DNA of 64,000 nt, from the NCBI RefSeq assembly GCF_002095435.2, contig NZ_MJEJ02000046.1, forward strand, positions 124,001 to 188,000, written 5' to 3'. The notes beneath the pieces are model-generated. The model ran no database searches, had not been told where the DNA came from, and saw only the letters and a list, made by a program, of their open reading frames with translations. The position numbers and the translations under genes are program-made. Each line of letters starts with the position of its first letter. Position 1 is the stretch's first letter. Source of the stretch: Williamsia sp. 1138 (lineage in GTDB: Bacteria > Actinomycetota > Actinomycetes > Mycobacteriales > Mycobacteriaceae). This document shows, piece after piece, positions 42,086 through 51,130 of this stretch.

Positions 42086-42109
42086 GCGATTTAGGGTACC
42101 CTCAATCGC
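42086..42109. promoter_or_regulatory. 24-base palindrome upstream of the flavodoxin gene
   Basis: Eleven of twelve base pairs match across a centre at 42097/42098; the arm reads GCGATTTAGGGT. It lies 27 bases before the flavodoxin start and is partly preceded by a second dyad CTTGCC/GGCAAG (42061-42086). It could be an operator or an RNA leader structure. Confidence 0.5.
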
Positions 42110-42136
42110 CCCTGATCTACGTGGAGAGAGAATTAG

Positions 42137-42595
42137 ATGTCTGTGGTGATCCTGTACGGCAGCGAGACCGGAACCGCCGAATTGGTTTCTGATGCGATCT
42201 CTGACGTGCTGTCGCAACAACACGACGTGTCGATGTACGACATGACCGACTTTGCCGTCGAGGACCTCTCGTCCGACGATTTCTACGTCGTCGTGTGTTC
42301 CACCTACGGCGAGGGCGAGTTGCCCACCGGCGCAGAACCATTCGCCGAAGGGCTGGACGACGAGAAGCCGGAGCTCGACGGCGTGCGGTTCGCCACCTTC
42401 GGACTGGGCGACAGCGTGTACGACGACACCTTCAACCGTGGCGGCGAGATCATCGCCGAAAAGCTCGTGGACCTGGGCGCTTCGCAGGTCGGAGAACACG
42501 GCAGGCACGATGCGTCGTCGAAGGTCGCCGCGAAGGTCCAGGCAGCGGAGTGGGCAGCCGAGATCTCGAAGGTCATCAGTCCTGCCAGCCTCTGA
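42137..42595 (+). CDS. Flavodoxin-domain protein (MioC-like)
   Basis: A 152-residue flavodoxin. The FMN phosphate loop is YGSETGTAE (near residues 7-15), followed by CSTYGEGELPTGA and FGLGDSVYDDTFNRGG, as in the single-domain MioC/flavodoxin-1 group. Acidic composition fits an electron carrier. GGAGAGAG lies before the ATG. The GlcD-like oxidase gene follows 47 bases later on the same strand, possibly co-transcribed, though a functional link is not established. Confidence 0.9.
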   Translation: MSVVILYGSETGTAELVSDAISDVLSQQHDVSMYDMTDFAVEDLSSDDFYVVVCSTYGEGELPTGAEPFAEGLDDEKPELDGVRFATFGLGDSVYDDTFNRGGEIIAEKLVDLGASQVGEHGRHDASSKVAAKVQAAEWAAEISKVISPASL

Positions 42596-42642
42596 CCTAT
42601 AGGCCGCGGCGACCCCGGCGTCGGACCACTACCCTCGGAACT

Positions 42643-44013
42643 ATGACGACGATCACTGCGCTCGACGACTTGGTGACAGCACTGCCCGCCGGAGTGGTGA
42701 TCACCGACCCCGACATCGTCGCGTCGTATCGCCAGGATCGCGCGTTCGACCCGGATGCGGGTACCGCGATGGCGGTGGTCCGCGCCACCAGCACCGCAGA
42801 CGTCCAGACGACCGTTCGCTGGTGCGCCGCCAACAACATCCCGATCATCCCCCGCGGCGCCGGGACCGGGCTGTCGGGCGGAGCCACCGCGGTCGACGGC
42901 GGCATCGTGCTGACCACCGAGAAGATGCGCGACATCACCGTCGATCCGATCACGCGGTCCGCGATCTGCCAGCCGGGTCTGCTCAACGCCGAGGTGAAGG
43001 CGGCCGTGAAGGAGTACGGCCTCTGGTATCCGCCCGACCCGTCATCGTTCGAGATCTGCTCGATCGGCGGCAATGCCGCCACCAACGCAGGTGGCCTGTG
43101 CTGCGTCAAGTACGGGGTCACCAGCGATTACGTCCTCGGCATGGAGGTGGTGCTGGCCGACGGCCGCGCCGTTCGCCTCGGTGGTGCGCGCCTGAAAGAC
43201 ACCGCTGGGCTCTCCCTGACCAAACTCTTCGTCGGCAGCGAGGGCACGCTCGGCATCATCACCGAGGTCACCTTGCGCCTGCTGCCCCCGCAGGCCGCAG
43301 CGTCGACCGTGGTCGGGTCGTTCGCATCCGTCCACGCCGCCTCGAAGGCAGTCCTAGAGATCACCTCCACGATCCGCCCGGCGATGCTCGAGTTCATGGA
43401 CAAGGTCGCGATCAACGCTGTCGAAGACCAGCTCAAGATGGGCCTCGACCGCAGCGCCGGGGCACTGCTCGTCGCGCAGTCCGACGCACCCGGTGCGGCG
43501 GCCGCGGCCGAGGTCGAGATCATCGAGGCGGCCTTCACGCGCTGCGGTGCGACGGAGGTGTTCGCCACCGACGACCCCGACGAGGGTGAGGCGTTCACCG
43601 CGGCCCGTCGCTACGCGATCCCGGCGATCGAGAAGATCGGTCCGCTGCTCCTCGAGGACGTCGGCGTGCCGCTGCACAAACTCCCCGACCTCATCGACGG
43701 GATCGAGGCGATCGCCGCCAACCGCGACGTGCTGATCTCTGTCATCGCACACGCTGGCGACGGCAACACGCATCCGCTGATCGTCCACGATCCGAACGAC
43801 GCCGACGAGACCGCGCGTGCCAACCTCGCGTTCGGTGAGGTGATGGATCTCGCCATCGCACTGGGTGGCACCATCACCGGCGAACACGGGGTCGGCAGGC
43901 TCAAGAAGGGCTGGTTGCCCGATCAGCTCGGGGCCGACGTCATCGAACTCACCCAGCGCATCAAGAACACCCTCGACCCGCAGGGCATCCTCAACCCGGG
44001 CACGATGCTGTAG
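42643..44013 (+). CDS. FAD-linked oxidase (GlcD / D-lactate dehydrogenase-like)
   Basis: A 456-residue flavoprotein of the FAD_binding_4 / FAD-oxidase C family. The PP-loop is PRGAGTGLSGGA (near 67-78), with SIGGNAATNAGGLCCVKYG (near 141-159) and a C-terminal domain with GDGNTHPL and GEHGVG. It oxidises a 2-hydroxy acid such as glycolate or D-lactate, passing electrons to the quinone pool. Mycobacterial Rv2280-like proteins have this form. The ATG at 42643 gives the standard length; longer in-frame starts lie inside the flavodoxin gene. Confidence 0.88.
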   Translation: MTTITALDDLVTALPAGVVITDPDIVASYRQDRAFDPDAGTAMAVVRATSTADVQTTVRWCAANNIPIIPRGAGTGLSGGATAVDGGIVLTTEKMRDITVDPITRSAICQPGLLNAEVKAAVKEYGLWYPPDPSSFEICSIGGNAATNAGGLCCVKYGVTSDYVLGMEVVLADGRAVRLGGARLKDTAGLSLTKLFVGSEGTLGIITEVTLRLLPPQAAASTVVGSFASVHAASKAVLEITSTIRPAMLEFMDKVAINAVEDQLKMGLDRSAGALLVAQSDAPGAAAAAEVEIIEAAFTRCGATEVFATDDPDEGEAFTAARRYAIPAIEKIGPLLLEDVGVPLHKLPDLIDGIEAIAANRDVLISVIAHAGDGNTHPLIVHDPNDADETARANLAFGEVMDLAIALGGTITGEHGVGRLKKGWLPDQLGADVIELTQRIKNTLDPQGILNPGTML

Positions 44014-44044
44014 GGCTCCAGAATGTTCCGGGCCGCGGACAAGG

Positions 44045-44072
44045 TTCCGCCAGTCGATCGATACCGGCGGAA
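44045..44072 (+). terminator. Weak hairpin after the GlcD-like gene
   Basis: TTCCGCC (44045-44051) pairs with GGCGGAA (44066-44072), followed by AAAC, 31 bases past the stop. A modest terminator candidate. Confidence 0.35.
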
Positions 44073-44180
44073 AACGCTGACATTCAATCGAATTCAACTG
44101 CTGGCCCACCCCACGCACGCTGGGTAATTTCCTTGACGACCGACAAGAGTCGGAGCACAACTCGTCCGAGGAGAATCCCC

Positions 44181-44855
44181 GTGTCCGCCATTCGTTCCGC
44201 CCGCACCGTCGCCACCGTCCTGGGAGTGGGTGCCCTCGGGCTGGGTCTGCTCACCGCATGTTCCGACAGCTCCGACGACGCTTCACCGGCGACGTCGGAG
44301 AGTCAGGTGTCCACGACCTCCGAGGAGGCGCAGGACCCACCCGCGATGCAGGAGTGCAGCCGAGAGGCCCCGACCGGGCCGCTGGCCGTCCCCACGACAT
44401 CGACCGAGTACACCTCCGGCGAGGCCGCCTACTCGGTGACCCTTTCCGACGGCACCGAAAGATGCGTTGTGGTCGAGTCTGATTCGAGCGGCGGAGACTT
44501 CGACTCGACCGACAAGGAGATCGACATCCGCTTCGGCGACACCTCCGCCGGGTTGCTCATCACGATCGATGGCGAGAAGGAAGGCAACCTCCCGACCGAG
44601 GTCCCGCAGAGAGTCGGCGACGCTTTCATGGGTATGCAGGTCGACGGCAACTATTTCGCCGACAGCATGCACAGTGGCTGCGAGGTCACGTTGACCGGGC
44701 TCGACGACGAGATGATCGCCGGGGAGTTCACCTGCACCGACGTCACGCTGTTCGAAGACGGACCCTTCAGCCTCGGCAGCGAATCGACCACCACGCCACT
44801 GCCCGAGGACACCACCATCACCGACGCCAAGGGCTGGTTCGTGTTGCGTGCCTGA
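44181..44855 (+). CDS. Secreted lipoprotein of unknown function
   Basis: A 224-residue lipoprotein from the GTG at 44181, chosen because GAGGAG lies seven bases upstream and the result is a normal signal (VSAIRSARTVATVLGVG) with lipobox LTAC near residue 27. A Ser/Thr/Glu-rich linker follows, then an acidic domain with two cysteine pairs (MQECSREAP, ERCVVVE, SGCEVTL, EFTCTDV). The even number of cysteines suggests two disulfides outside the cell. No family is recognised. Confidence 0.78.
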   Translation: MSAIRSARTVATVLGVGALGLGLLTACSDSSDDASPATSESQVSTTSEEAQDPPAMQECSREAPTGPLAVPTTSTEYTSGEAAYSVTLSDGTERCVVVESDSSGGDFDSTDKEIDIRFGDTSAGLLITIDGEKEGNLPTEVPQRVGDAFMGMQVDGNYFADSMHSGCEVTLTGLDDEMIAGEFTCTDVTLFEDGPFSLGSESTTTPLPEDTTITDAKGWFVLRA

Positions 44856-44899
44856 ACCTGCGACCCTGAACTCGCGTGCTTGAACTGCCCGCACATGGC

Positions 44900-46321
44900 T
44901 CAGTCCAGCGACTCCAGTAGCTGCAGCCAGACCTCGCTGACCGTCGGATACGAGGGCACCGCGTGCCGCAGGACACTGGTGGGCACCTTGCCGACGATCG
45001 CGATGGTGGCAGCGTGCACCAACTCGTCGACCTCGGGGCCGACGAATGTCGCTCCGACGATGGTGTCGGTGGCCTTGTCGATGACGAGTCGCGCCCGGCC
45101 CTGGGCGTCATCACGGAGCAACCCGAATCCGGCGACGCCGGACAACTCCACGTCGGCGATCGTGATGTCGAGGCCCTTGTCCCCGGCCTCCTTTTTCGTC
45201 AGCCCGACACTGGCGACCTGCGGATCGGTGAAGACCACCTGCGGGACCGGGACGTCATCAGGGACAACGGGTTCGGGTCTGCCCTCGGCGCGAGCTGCGA
45301 TCAGGTGCCCGACGTTGCGGGCCTGGTACTTGCCCCAGTGGGTCAGTGCGGGACCGCCGGAGGCGTCGCCGACCGCGTACAGCCACGAGGCGCCCTCGTC
45401 GACGGTGTCGAGTCCGACACCGTCACGCGCCGGACGACGCCCGGTGGCGACGAGAACTTCGTCAGCAGTGAACTCTTCGCCGCCGGCGACCACCGTCACC
45501 TGATCGCCGTGGATCCGGCCGATCCCCGTATCGTCGGCGACCGGACGTCGCACCTCGGTCACATCGACCTTCTGCCGGACATCGATTCCGCTGTCGGTCA
45601 GTGCCTTTGCCACCAGTTTCCCGGCGAAGGGTTCGGATTTACCGAGAAGTGCCCCTCTCGAGAGCAGCGTCACGGAGCTACCGAGCGCAGACATCCAGGT
45701 CGCGGCCTCGCAGGCGACCACGCCGCCGCCGACGACGATGAGGGATGCCGGGATCTCGCGCACCCCGGTGGCGTCGCGGGACGACCACGGCTGGGTACCG
45801 GCGAACACGTCCGGGATCACCGGGGTACTGCCGGTGGCGACGATGACCGCCTGCCTGGCGCGGATCGTTCGGCCGGTGCCACCGTTGTCGACGACGACCG
45901 TCTTCTCTCCGGTGATCACACCGTGGCCCCGGATGACGTCGATGCCGAGGCCGCCCGCCCACTTCACCTGGCCGCCGTCCTCGTACTGCTTCACCCAGGC
46001 GTCGCGTCGCCGCAGGAGTTCTTCGGGGAGTAGTTTCTTGGCGACCTTGATGCCGTCGAGATTGCGGGCGGCGGCATGGACTTCGATGGGCCGGAGCAGC
46101 GCCTTGCTGGGCATGCACGCCCAGTAGGAGCACTCCCCGCCGAGCAGCTCGTGTTCGATGATCGCGGCGGTCCGGTCCGATCCGGCGATCGCGTATTGCG
46201 CGGCGACCTCACCTGCCGGTCCCCCACCGATCACGAGTACGTCGTACTCGTCCCCCGATTTCTCCTCATCGAGTCCTGCGATTTCTTCTCTCGACGTCGA
46301 CGCGCTTGCAGCAGCCATCAC
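44900..46321 (-). CDS. NAD(P)/FAD-dependent disulfide oxidoreductase, lacking the usual catalytic histidine
   Basis: A 473-residue pyridine-nucleotide disulfide reductase. The FAD motif GGGPAG lies near residue 32, the redox pair is CSYWAC (C64, C69) in GGECSYWACMPSK, the NAD motif is VGGGVVACEAA near 210, and ATGRRPA follows. The C-terminal segment reads VPSYPTVSEVW, where dihydrolipoamide dehydrogenase and glutathione reductase have His-Pro-Thr; tyrosine stands in for the histidine. It is therefore probably not a lipoamide dehydrogenase. It may reduce quinones or another disulfide. Monocistronic by appearance. Confidence 0.85.
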   Translation of the reverse strand: MMAAASASTSREEIAGLDEEKSGDEYDVLVIGGGPAGEVAAQYAIAGSDRTAAIIEHELLGGECSYWACMPSKALLRPIEVHAAARNLDGIKVAKKLLPEELLRRRDAWVKQYEDGGQVKWAGGLGIDVIRGHGVITGEKTVVVDNGGTGRTIRARQAVIVATGSTPVIPDVFAGTQPWSSRDATGVREIPASLIVVGGGVVACEAATWMSALGSSVTLLSRGALLGKSEPFAGKLVAKALTDSGIDVRQKVDVTEVRRPVADDTGIGRIHGDQVTVVAGGEEFTADEVLVATGRRPARDGVGLDTVDEGASWLYAVGDASGGPALTHWGKYQARNVGHLIAARAEGRPEPVVPDDVPVPQVVFTDPQVASVGLTKKEAGDKGLDITIADVELSGVAGFGLLRDDAQGRARLVIDKATDTIVGATFVGPEVDELVHAATIAIVGKVPTSVLRHAVPSYPTVSEVWLQLLESLD

Positions 46322-46366
46322 TCCACCCTGCCATTGCCGGTGAAGAGGTTCCAGTCTTGCGGGCTA

Positions 46367-47218
46367 TCACTTTTCAGGCGCGGGGGTTTCCGGTTCGAAC
46401 CTGTGGGGTGTGCGGATCGCGGAATGCCGGGCCAGTTCGATCACCGCAACGACCATGACCGCCAGCACCACACAGACGATTCCGGCCTCCCACACCGTGA
46501 CGTAGATCCGTTCGGAGAGCAGTGCGATGCCCAGGACCATCGCGACGGCCGGTTCCATCACCGTCATCGCGGGAAACGAGGTCTGCAGATCACCGGACCC
46601 GAACCCGCGCTGCTGCGCATAGATCCCCGCGCCGATGACCACCAGCAACAGATAAATTTCCGGTTGCACCACCACGGTCGCCGAGTTCGCGACCCCCTGG
46701 TTGATGACGGTCTTGATGAGCAGTGCCGAGATCCCGAACAGCGCGCCCGCGGTGAGCCCGTAGAAAAGGGCCCGGAAGTGGCTGGTGCAACTCTCCGCCG
46801 CGACGACCAGCCCGACGAGGCAGATGAGGACCGCGGCAATCGTCACCACGGAGACGAATTGCCCGGGTCGATGGTCGGAAGACCGCGGGGACGCCAAGCA
46901 GAGGAACAGTGCGACACAGGCTGTGAGGGCGCCGCCCCAGGCCCATTCGACCCGAGTGGGGCGGCGGTGGTCGAACCAGGCTTCCAGGGGCAGGGCGAAC
47001 AGCACCGCTAGGACGAGGAGCGGCTGTACGAGCAGGATCGATCCGAGCCCGAGTGCAATCGCCTGAACACCGAACCCGGACACCGCCAGGCCGGCGCCCA
47101 GCCACCAGCCGGGCGTGATGGCCCCGCTCGCCGCGGACGCGCGTTGCCGCAGGACGGTTCCGATTGCGATGAGGCAGGCGGCGGCAACCGCGAGCATCGC
47201 CGGGACGATGGTGTGCAT
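46367..47218 (-). CDS. DMT/NIPA-like multi-pass membrane transporter, copy 2
   Basis: A 283-residue protein with nine or so hydrophobic segments. It shares a colinear pattern with the preceding gene: LxRQRASAASGAIT, LGLGSILLVQPLLVLAVLFALPLEA and SGDLQTSFPAMTVMEPAVAMVLG. This last motif is typical of the actinobacterial DMT family related to NIPA magnesium transporters. The start is seven bases after the preceding stop, so the two form an operon and may act as a heterodimer. Substrate unknown. Confidence 0.82.
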   Translation of the reverse strand: MHTIVPAMLAVAAACLIAIGTVLRQRASAASGAITPGWWLGAGLAVSGFGVQAIALGLGSILLVQPLLVLAVLFALPLEAWFDHRRPTRVEWAWGGALTACVALFLCLASPRSSDHRPGQFVSVVTIAAVLICLVGLVVAAESCTSHFRALFYGLTAGALFGISALLIKTVINQGVANSATVVVQPEIYLLLVVIGAGIYAQQRGFGSGDLQTSFPAMTVMEPAVAMVLGIALLSERIYVTVWEAGIVCVVLAVMVVAVIELARHSAIRTPHRFEPETPAPEK

Positions 47219-47225
47219 GGGGTCG

Positions 47226-48113
47226 CTAGTGTTCCGTCGGCCCCATGGCACTGCCTCCTGGGGCAGGCGCGGGTCTCTTGATGAGCTCGACCTCGAACTC
47301 GGTCTCACGCTCGGCGGCATGCCTGGCCAAGACGAACACCGCCCGCAGCATGACCACCAGCGAGACGCCGGCGACGACCCCTTCGATCCAGTTGACGTCC
47401 ACCCGCTCGCCGAGCAGCACCACGCCGAGCGACATCGCCACAGCGGGCTCCCAGACGGTCATCGCGGGGAACGATGTCTGCAGGTCGTGCGCCGCGAAGG
47501 CCAATTGCTGCGTCACCACCGAGGCACTCGCGACGAGGATGATCAGGTAGATCTCGGGGTGGATCAGGATCTCGACGAAACCGTCGCCGAGCTGGGTGAC
47601 CACGCCTTTGAGGAGGAACGCCTGGACGCCGGTCAGCAACCCGGATGCGGAGCCGAACAGCAACGCGCGATGGTGCAGGGACACCAGCCGGGCCGCGATC
47701 ACCAGACCCGCGAGCACCGCGATGACAACGACGATGGTGCCGGCGAGCACGCCGGCCGACACGTTGTGCTTGCCGGGGCTGGGCGCGGCGATCACCACGA
47801 ACGCGGCGATGCAGATCGTCAGGATGATGCCCCACTTCCATTCGTGGAAGTTCAGGCGACGATGGTCGAGATAGGCCTCCATCGGCAAGGCGAACAGCAC
47901 CGACAGGACGATCAGCGGCTGTACGAGGAGCAACGAGCCGAACCCGAGCGCGACGGCCTGCAGAGCAAATCCGGCGGCCGCGATGACAACACCCAGCCAC
48001 CACCTTTTGGTGATGCCGCCAGACGCCGTCGACGAGCGTTGACGCACCAGTGTTCCGCAGGCGACGAGCAGCGCAGACAGCGTCGCCAACAGCGCCGGAA
48101 GGAACAAGTGCAC
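47226..48113 (-). CDS. DMT/NIPA-like multi-pass membrane transporter, copy 1
   Basis: A 295-residue membrane protein from the GTG at 48113 (VHLFLPALLATLS). It matches its downstream neighbour segment by segment: LVRQRSSTASGGIT, LGFGSLLLVQPLIVLSVLFALPMEA, and AHDLQTSFPAMTVWEPAVAMSLG. About nine hydrophobic segments are visible. The ribosome site is weak, which leaves the exact start open. Tandem duplication within the operon is the evident origin. It is divergent from phosphoketolase, 177 bases away. Confidence 0.8.
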   Translation of the reverse strand: MHLFLPALLATLSALLVACGTLVRQRSSTASGGITKRWWLGVVIAAAGFALQAVALGFGSLLLVQPLIVLSVLFALPMEAYLDHRRLNFHEWKWGIILTICIAAFVVIAAPSPGKHNVSAGVLAGTIVVVIAVLAGLVIAARLVSLHHRALLFGSASGLLTGVQAFLLKGVVTQLGDGFVEILIHPEIYLIILVASASVVTQQLAFAAHDLQTSFPAMTVWEPAVAMSLGVVLLGERVDVNWIEGVVAGVSLVVMLRAVFVLARHAAERETEFEVELIKRPAPAPGGSAMGPTEH

Positions 48114-48290
48114 TTCGACGACATTACTTGGATGTCCTGGGAGAAACCTGGGTGTCGCGGGGCCGTGTGAGCGAATAGGCAGTGGCGGAAGGGAGAAAAT
48201 CGGGCATCGGGGTACTCGTGCCCTGGCGAGCACCGGCTCCATGCCGGGATAATCGTCAATGCCCTGCTCGCACGACGAAAGTTGTTGCAC

Positions 48291-50675
48291 ATGACGTTGG
48301 CCGAATACTCCGATTCCGAACTCGAACTCGATCTGCGGTGGTGGTCCGCGGCAAACTATCTGACGGTCGCCCAGATCTATCTGCAGGACAATGTGTTGCT
48401 CCGCGAACCACTCACCGTCGACCACATCAAGCCACGATTGCTGGGCCACTGGGGCACGAGCCCTGGTCTGTCGATGATCTACACGTTGCTCAACCGGCAC
48501 ATCCGCGACACCGGGACGAAGTGGCTCTATGTGACCGGTCCGGGTCACGGCGGACCCGCCCTGGTCGCCGCGACGTATCTCGAAGGCACCTACAGCGAGG
48601 TCTATCCGCACATCTCCGGTGACTCGGCGGGCCTCAAGGCCCTGTGCCGACAGTTCTCTACGCCCGGCGGAATCCCGAGCCACGTCAGCGTGCAGACCCC
48701 CGGTTCGATCCACGAGGGCGGTGAACTCGGTTACGCCCTCATCCACGCGGCGGGTGCCGCGTTCGACAACCCCGAGCTGGTCGTCGCCTGCGTCGTCGGT
48801 GACGGTGAGGCGGAGACCGGACCGCTGTCGGGTTCGTGGAAGATCCCGGCGTTCCTCAATCCCGCCCGCGACGGTGCCGTGCTGCCGATCCTGCACCTCA
48901 ACGGCGCGAAGATCGCGAGCCCGACCGTGCTCGGCCGCACCAGCGACCGCGACATCGACTCCTACCTCTCGGGTCAGGGGTGGGCACCGATCTTCGTCGA
49001 GGGCGACGACCCCACCGAGGTCTTCCCCGCTCTGGCTGCGGCGCTCACGGCGGCCCACCAGAAGATCGCCGACATCCAGGGCGCTGCCCGTGCCGGTGAA
49101 TCGATCGGCGAGAAGTGGCCGGCGATCGTGCTCAGGACGCCCAAGGGCTGGACCGGGCCGCACGAAGTCGACGGCAAGCTGATCGAAGGCACCCACTGGA
49201 GCCATCAGGTTCCGCTGTCCGGGGTGCGCGAGAACCCAGAGCACCTGGCGCTACTCGAGGAATGGCTGCAGAAGTATCGGCCCGACAACCTGTTCGACGA
49301 CAACGGGGCCTTCTCCAAGGAACTCGCCGAGCTCGCCCCGGACGGTGATCTGCGGATGGGTTCGACGCCGTACGCCAACGGTGGACGAAACCTGGTGCCG
49401 CTACAGATTCCTCCGTTGGAGTCGTACGCGCTCGACATCGAGACACCCGGCGCACTGTCGTACGAGACGACCAAGGTGCTCGGCGAACTGATGCGAGACA
49501 TCTACGAGCAGAACTCCGACGACCGGCATGGCGGCAACTTTCGCCTGTTCTCTCCCGACGAGACCGCGTCGAATCGCTTGCAGGCCGTCTTCGAGGTGAC
49601 AGACCGGTGCTGGCAACTGCCGCGCACCGAGAACGACGACGGCCTCTCCCCCGAGGGCCGGGTCATGGAAGTGCTCAGCGAGCACCTCTGCCAAGGCTGG
49701 CTGGAGGGCTATCTCCTCACCGGCCGCCACGGCTTGTTCGCGACGTACGAGGCCTTCGCGATGGTCAGTGTCTCGATGCTGGTGCAGCACGCCAAATGGC
49801 TGCAGCACGCGGTCGCCTTGCCGTGGCGCGAACCCGTCGCCTCCCTGAACGTGCTCCTGACCAGCACCTGCTGGCGCAACGACCACAACGGGTTCAGCCA
49901 TCAGGGTCCGGGCATGATCGACGCGGTCATCCCGCTCTCGCCCGAGGTGGTCAGGGTCTGGCTGCCGCCGGACTCCAACACGCTGCTATCGGTCGCCGAC
50001 CACTGCTTCCGAAGCCGCGACCACGTGAATGTGCTTGTGGTGGACAAGCAATCGCATCCCCAGTACTTGACCCTCGAACAGGCCAACGAACACTGCGCCG
50101 CCGGGGTGTCCATCTGGGAGTGGGCAGGAACGGAGACCCCGGCACCGGTGGGCGCCGAGGAAAAGCCCGACATCGTGCTCGCCGCGGCGGGCGATGTCCC
50201 GACGGAGGAGACTCTGGCGGCAGCACATCTGTTGCGGGAGTGGGTGCCGTGGTTGCGCGTCCGCGTCGTCAACGTCGTGGATCTGATGGTGCTGCTGCCG
50301 CAGAACGACCACCCACACGGGCTCCCCGAACTGGAGTTCGTCGATCTGTTCACCGCTGACACCGATGTCGTCTTCGCTTTCCACGGTTATCCCCGCGCCG
50401 TACACCAGCAGTTACACGGACGCACCAATCCGGAGCGTTTCCATGTTCGCGGGTTCAGTGAACAGGGCACCACCACAACTGCTTTCGACATGGTGGTCCT
50501 GAACAAGATGAGCCGCTACCACCTGGTGCTCGAAGCACTGCGACGCAGCAGACGCGTGCCGGAGAAGAGCGGCGACCTGGCCGAGTTCTGTCAGTCGCAG
50601 CTGCGCAGGCATCACGACTACGTCCGCGAACACTTCGAGGACATGCCGGAGATCCGAGAGTGGAAGTGGTCCTAG
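48291..50675 (+). CDS. xfp: Xylulose-5-phosphate/fructose-6-phosphate phosphoketolase
   Basis: A 794-residue thiamine-diphosphate enzyme that cleaves xylulose 5-phosphate or fructose 6-phosphate with phosphate to acetyl phosphate plus a sugar phosphate. Visible hallmarks are WGTSPGLSMIYTLLNRHI, YVTGPGHGGPA, the TPP-binding GDGEAETGPLSGSW (near 166-179) and TCWRNDHNGFSHQGPG (near 526-541). Length is standard. The ATG at 48291 is preferred to the TTG three codons upstream. It lacks an adjacent acetate kinase, so acetyl phosphate must be used by genes elsewhere. Confidence 0.95.
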   Translation: MTLAEYSDSELELDLRWWSAANYLTVAQIYLQDNVLLREPLTVDHIKPRLLGHWGTSPGLSMIYTLLNRHIRDTGTKWLYVTGPGHGGPALVAATYLEGTYSEVYPHISGDSAGLKALCRQFSTPGGIPSHVSVQTPGSIHEGGELGYALIHAAGAAFDNPELVVACVVGDGEAETGPLSGSWKIPAFLNPARDGAVLPILHLNGAKIASPTVLGRTSDRDIDSYLSGQGWAPIFVEGDDPTEVFPALAAALTAAHQKIADIQGAARAGESIGEKWPAIVLRTPKGWTGPHEVDGKLIEGTHWSHQVPLSGVRENPEHLALLEEWLQKYRPDNLFDDNGAFSKELAELAPDGDLRMGSTPYANGGRNLVPLQIPPLESYALDIETPGALSYETTKVLGELMRDIYEQNSDDRHGGNFRLFSPDETASNRLQAVFEVTDRCWQLPRTENDDGLSPEGRVMEVLSEHLCQGWLEGYLLTGRHGLFATYEAFAMVSVSMLVQHAKWLQHAVALPWREPVASLNVLLTSTCWRNDHNGFSHQGPGMIDAVIPLSPEVVRVWLPPDSNTLLSVADHCFRSRDHVNVLVVDKQSHPQYLTLEQANEHCAAGVSIWEWAGTETPAPVGAEEKPDIVLAAAGDVPTEETLAAAHLLREWVPWLRVRVVNVVDLMVLLPQNDHPHGLPELEFVDLFTADTDVVFAFHGYPRAVHQQLHGRTNPERFHVRGFSEQGTTTTAFDMVVLNKMSRYHLVLEALRRSRRVPEKSGDLAEFCQSQLRRHHDYVREHFEDMPEIREWKWS

Positions 50676-50705
50676 CGGCACCGGGTCTGATCCCGACGAC
50701 GACCG

Positions 50706-50725
50706 CCCGACCACCAATGGTCGGG
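50706..50725 (+). terminator. Hairpin terminator after phosphoketolase
   Basis: CCCGACCA pairs with TGGTCGGG around a CCAA loop (perfect eight-base stem), 30 bases past the stop. No U-tract. Confidence 0.6.
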
Positions 50726-50802
50726 TCCACCGCGAAAGCAGATCCGCCGGCACTCGGCGCGTCAGCTGGTCCTCGTCCACGAGGTCAGGCACTCTGGGTC
50801 AG

Positions 50803-51117
50803 GTGAGTGGTCTTACCGCATCGGCACAGTCGGCGCTGGCTGACGACCTGGAGCGTCTGATGACGCTGCGCCGCGACCAGATCGAATGGGCGTGCGCGGA
50901 CTCCACCGCACTGATCGAGCTCGTCGGCTTCGGCATGGACGAGGTGGTGGAGCTCCGCGAGCTCGCCGAACACGAATGGGATCGCGGCAACGCCGAGATC
51001 GCGCAGCATCTGGAGCAGGAAGCCTCGGCCTGGGGCCATACCGTCCGACTACTGCGCGCTGCCCTGGCCGCGGCGGGTATCGAAGAGCACACGGGACGGC
51101 ACCGGCGCGCATCGTGA
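50803..51117 (+). CDS. Hypothetical helical protein
   Basis: A 104-residue protein from a GTG, entirely predicted-helical in look, with a heptad-like pattern and many Glu/Arg residues (VVELRELAEHEWDRGNAEIAQHLEQEA). It has no membrane segment or signal. It lies 13 bases before the LysR gene on the same strand and could be co-transcribed with it. The start is uncertain. Not recognised; it could be a non-coding stretch, though codon usage is in keeping with the neighbours. Confidence 0.5.
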   Translation: MSGLTASAQSALADDLERLMTLRRDQIEWACADSTALIELVGFGMDEVVELRELAEHEWDRGNAEIAQHLEQEASAWGHTVRLLRAALAAAGIEEHTGRHRRAS

Positions 51118-51130
51118 CCTGCGGTCACTG

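Noticed and set aside
42086-42109. Iron box (IdeR/DtxR) before the flavodoxin gene
   Set aside because: The TTAGG start is present but the spacing and centre do not fit the 19-base IdeR consensus; it is reported only as a palindrome.
47226-49244. Very long minus-strand frame extending the membrane protein upstream through phosphoketolase
   Set aside because: The part beyond 48113 is antisense to the phosphoketolase gene and has no domain; only the 3' portion is a real gene.
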